Origin: Actinobacillus capsulatus DSM 19761
GTDB taxonomy: Bacteria > Pseudomonadota > Gammaproteobacteria > Enterobacterales > Pasteurellaceae
DNA length: 64,000 nucleotides
Assembly: GCF_000374285.1 (NCBI RefSeq)
Contig: NZ_KB893933.1
Span: 1-64,000 of the forward strand
Direction of reading: 5' to 3'
Shown here: piece by piece, positions 63,310 through 64,000 of the stretch
Layout: each line of letters begins with the position of its first letter
Position numbering within the stretch: the stretch's first letter is position 1
The notes under the pieces: generated by a model
Databases searched by the model: none
The model's input: only the letters and a program-made list of their open reading frames with translations
Told to the model about the DNA's origin: nothing
Made by a program: the position numbers and the translations under genes

Positions 63310-64000
63310 TATTTATCCTCCCTTGATGCAAAGAAATAGGCGGATAAAATCCCCGACAATGCTCCTGCCAACACATACCAAGCACCCTCAACCGTATGGA
63401 AAACCAATCCCGCTACCAATAGACTGACAAACCATGGTCGAGCAAATGAAAATGACTTCCACATTCCTTTTAACATTACTAAAAAGATGGCGGTAAAAGA
63501 CATATCGAAACCGTATTTTTCCAGATCATCGACAAAAGGTCTGATATAAGCGCCTAACATACTGGAACTCACCCACATGATATAAAGGCTGATTGCCGTT
63601 CCCATATAATAGGGAATACTAATTGCTTTTTGCGGGCGTTTCTGCGCATCGGCTAAATTCATCGCCCATACTTCGTCCGTCATAAAAAAGAGCAAACCGA
63701 GCGATTTCAAACGACCGATATTTTTCATATAAAGAGATAATGCAGCCCCCATAATAATATGGCGACTATTAATCAGCGTTGAAACAGCAACGATAACGCT
63801 GATGGCAAGCGGATGAGTCCAAAGATTCACGGCGGCAAATTCCGAACCACCGGCAAAATTCAAACCGGTTAACAACCCGATTTCATAAAACGGCATACCT
63901 TTTTGTGAAGCTTGAGCACCAAGCACAAGCCCTAATGGAATAAAGCCAAGAGTCATCGGAGAGACTTCCTTTACTCCGCGTAAAAATTCATGATGTTGCA
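63309..64000 (-). CDS. azlC: AzlC-type branched-chain amino acid exporter subunit, partial
   Basis: The frame is open from the stop at 63309-63311 to the window edge, so the N-terminus is missing. Reading it through the internal Met at 63956 gives HEFLRGVKEVSPMTLGFIPLGLVLGAQASQKG, which is the usual start of AzlC (YgaZ), so only a few residues are likely absent. LLTGLNFAGGSEFAAVNLW, INSRHIIMGAALSLYM and FFMTDEVWAMNLAD are conserved. Together with AzlD it exports branched-chain amino acids. The upstream regulator is not in view. Confidence 0.9.
   Translation of the reverse strand, partial: QHHEFLRGVKEVSPMTLGFIPLGLVLGAQASQKGMPFYEIGLLTGLNFAGGSEFAAVNLWTHPLAISVIVAVSTLINSRHIIMGAALSLYMKNIGRLKSLGLLFFMTDEVWAMNLADAQKRPQKAISIPYYMGTAISLYIMWVSSSMLGAYIRPFVDDLEKYGFDMSFTAIFLVMLKGMWKSFSFARPWFVSLLVAGLVFHTVEGAWYVLAGALSGILSAYFFASREDK

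Overview
The window looks like a chromosomal segment of a Pasteurellaceae bacterium, most probably Actinobacillus pleuropneumoniae or a close relative. The basis is the low GC content, the many copies of the Apl-type DNA uptake core ACAAGCGGT (often as inverted pairs at gene ends), and housekeeping clusters with Pasteurellaceae-type protein sequences. The species is an inference; no rRNA or tRNA gene, CRISPR array, complete insertion sequence or prophage was seen.

Layout. 1-3.5 kb: edge of an unknown gene, a truncated glutathione S-transferase remnant, a methyltransferase, a TreR repressor, an exported chalcone-isomerase-like protein and a YdcH-like protein. 3.5-5.1 kb: rpsF-priB-rpsR-rplI with a likely S6:S18 leader. 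5.2-6.6 kb: purD behind a PurR operator, broken by a +1 frameshift. 6.6-15 kb: pnuC, rodZ-ispG-hisS-yfgM, a SulP transporter and argH. 15.2-21.3 kb: an accessory cluster of exported ABM-domain protein, aldo/keto reductase, CMD protein, dihydroxybenzoate-decarboxylase-like amidohydrolase, DJ-1/PfpI protein, a small ORF and a frameshifted YciI gene, divergent from a LysR regulator. It carries Hin-type uptake signals foreign to the rest of the window. 21.4-36.7 kb: ordinary metabolic and regulatory genes including luxS, a seven-MCE letB, ybfE-fldA-fur, ybaK, usg, a purine permease, yhiN and infA. 36.7-39.4 kb: a very AT-rich patch with three consecutive ORFs (small unknown protein, PgpC-like lipid phosphatase, CTP-dependent lipid-kinase-like membrane protein), each split by an apparent one-base loss. 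39.4-41.8 kb: smp, serB, yajQ and a DUF5363-type gene. 41.9-57 kb: a complete maltose/maltodextrin regulon: malP convergent with malT, then malK-lamB-malM divergent from malE-malF-malG-malQ. 57-64 kb: short CstA, YjjV-type TatD protein, a lipoprotein, gor, a decayed UPF0114 gene, a nitroreductase and azlD-azlC (azlC runs off the end).

How the genes work together. The mal genes form a self-contained system: LamB takes maltodextrins across the outer membrane, MalE-MalFG-MalK import them, MalQ and MalP convert them to glucose and glucose-1-phosphate, and MalT activates transcription. The malK/malE intergenic region holds two perfect CRP sites arranged as mirror images and two MalT boxes, and stem-loops sit at every cistron junction of malEFGQ. 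The most novel-looking parts are the 15-21 kb cluster, whose enzyme families point to aromatic or quinone chemistry, and the decayed lipid-phosphate cassette at 37-38.8 kb. Several genes are broken by single-base indels in short homopolymers (purD, yciI and the 37-38.8 kb genes), so sequencing error must be excluded before biological conclusions are drawn.
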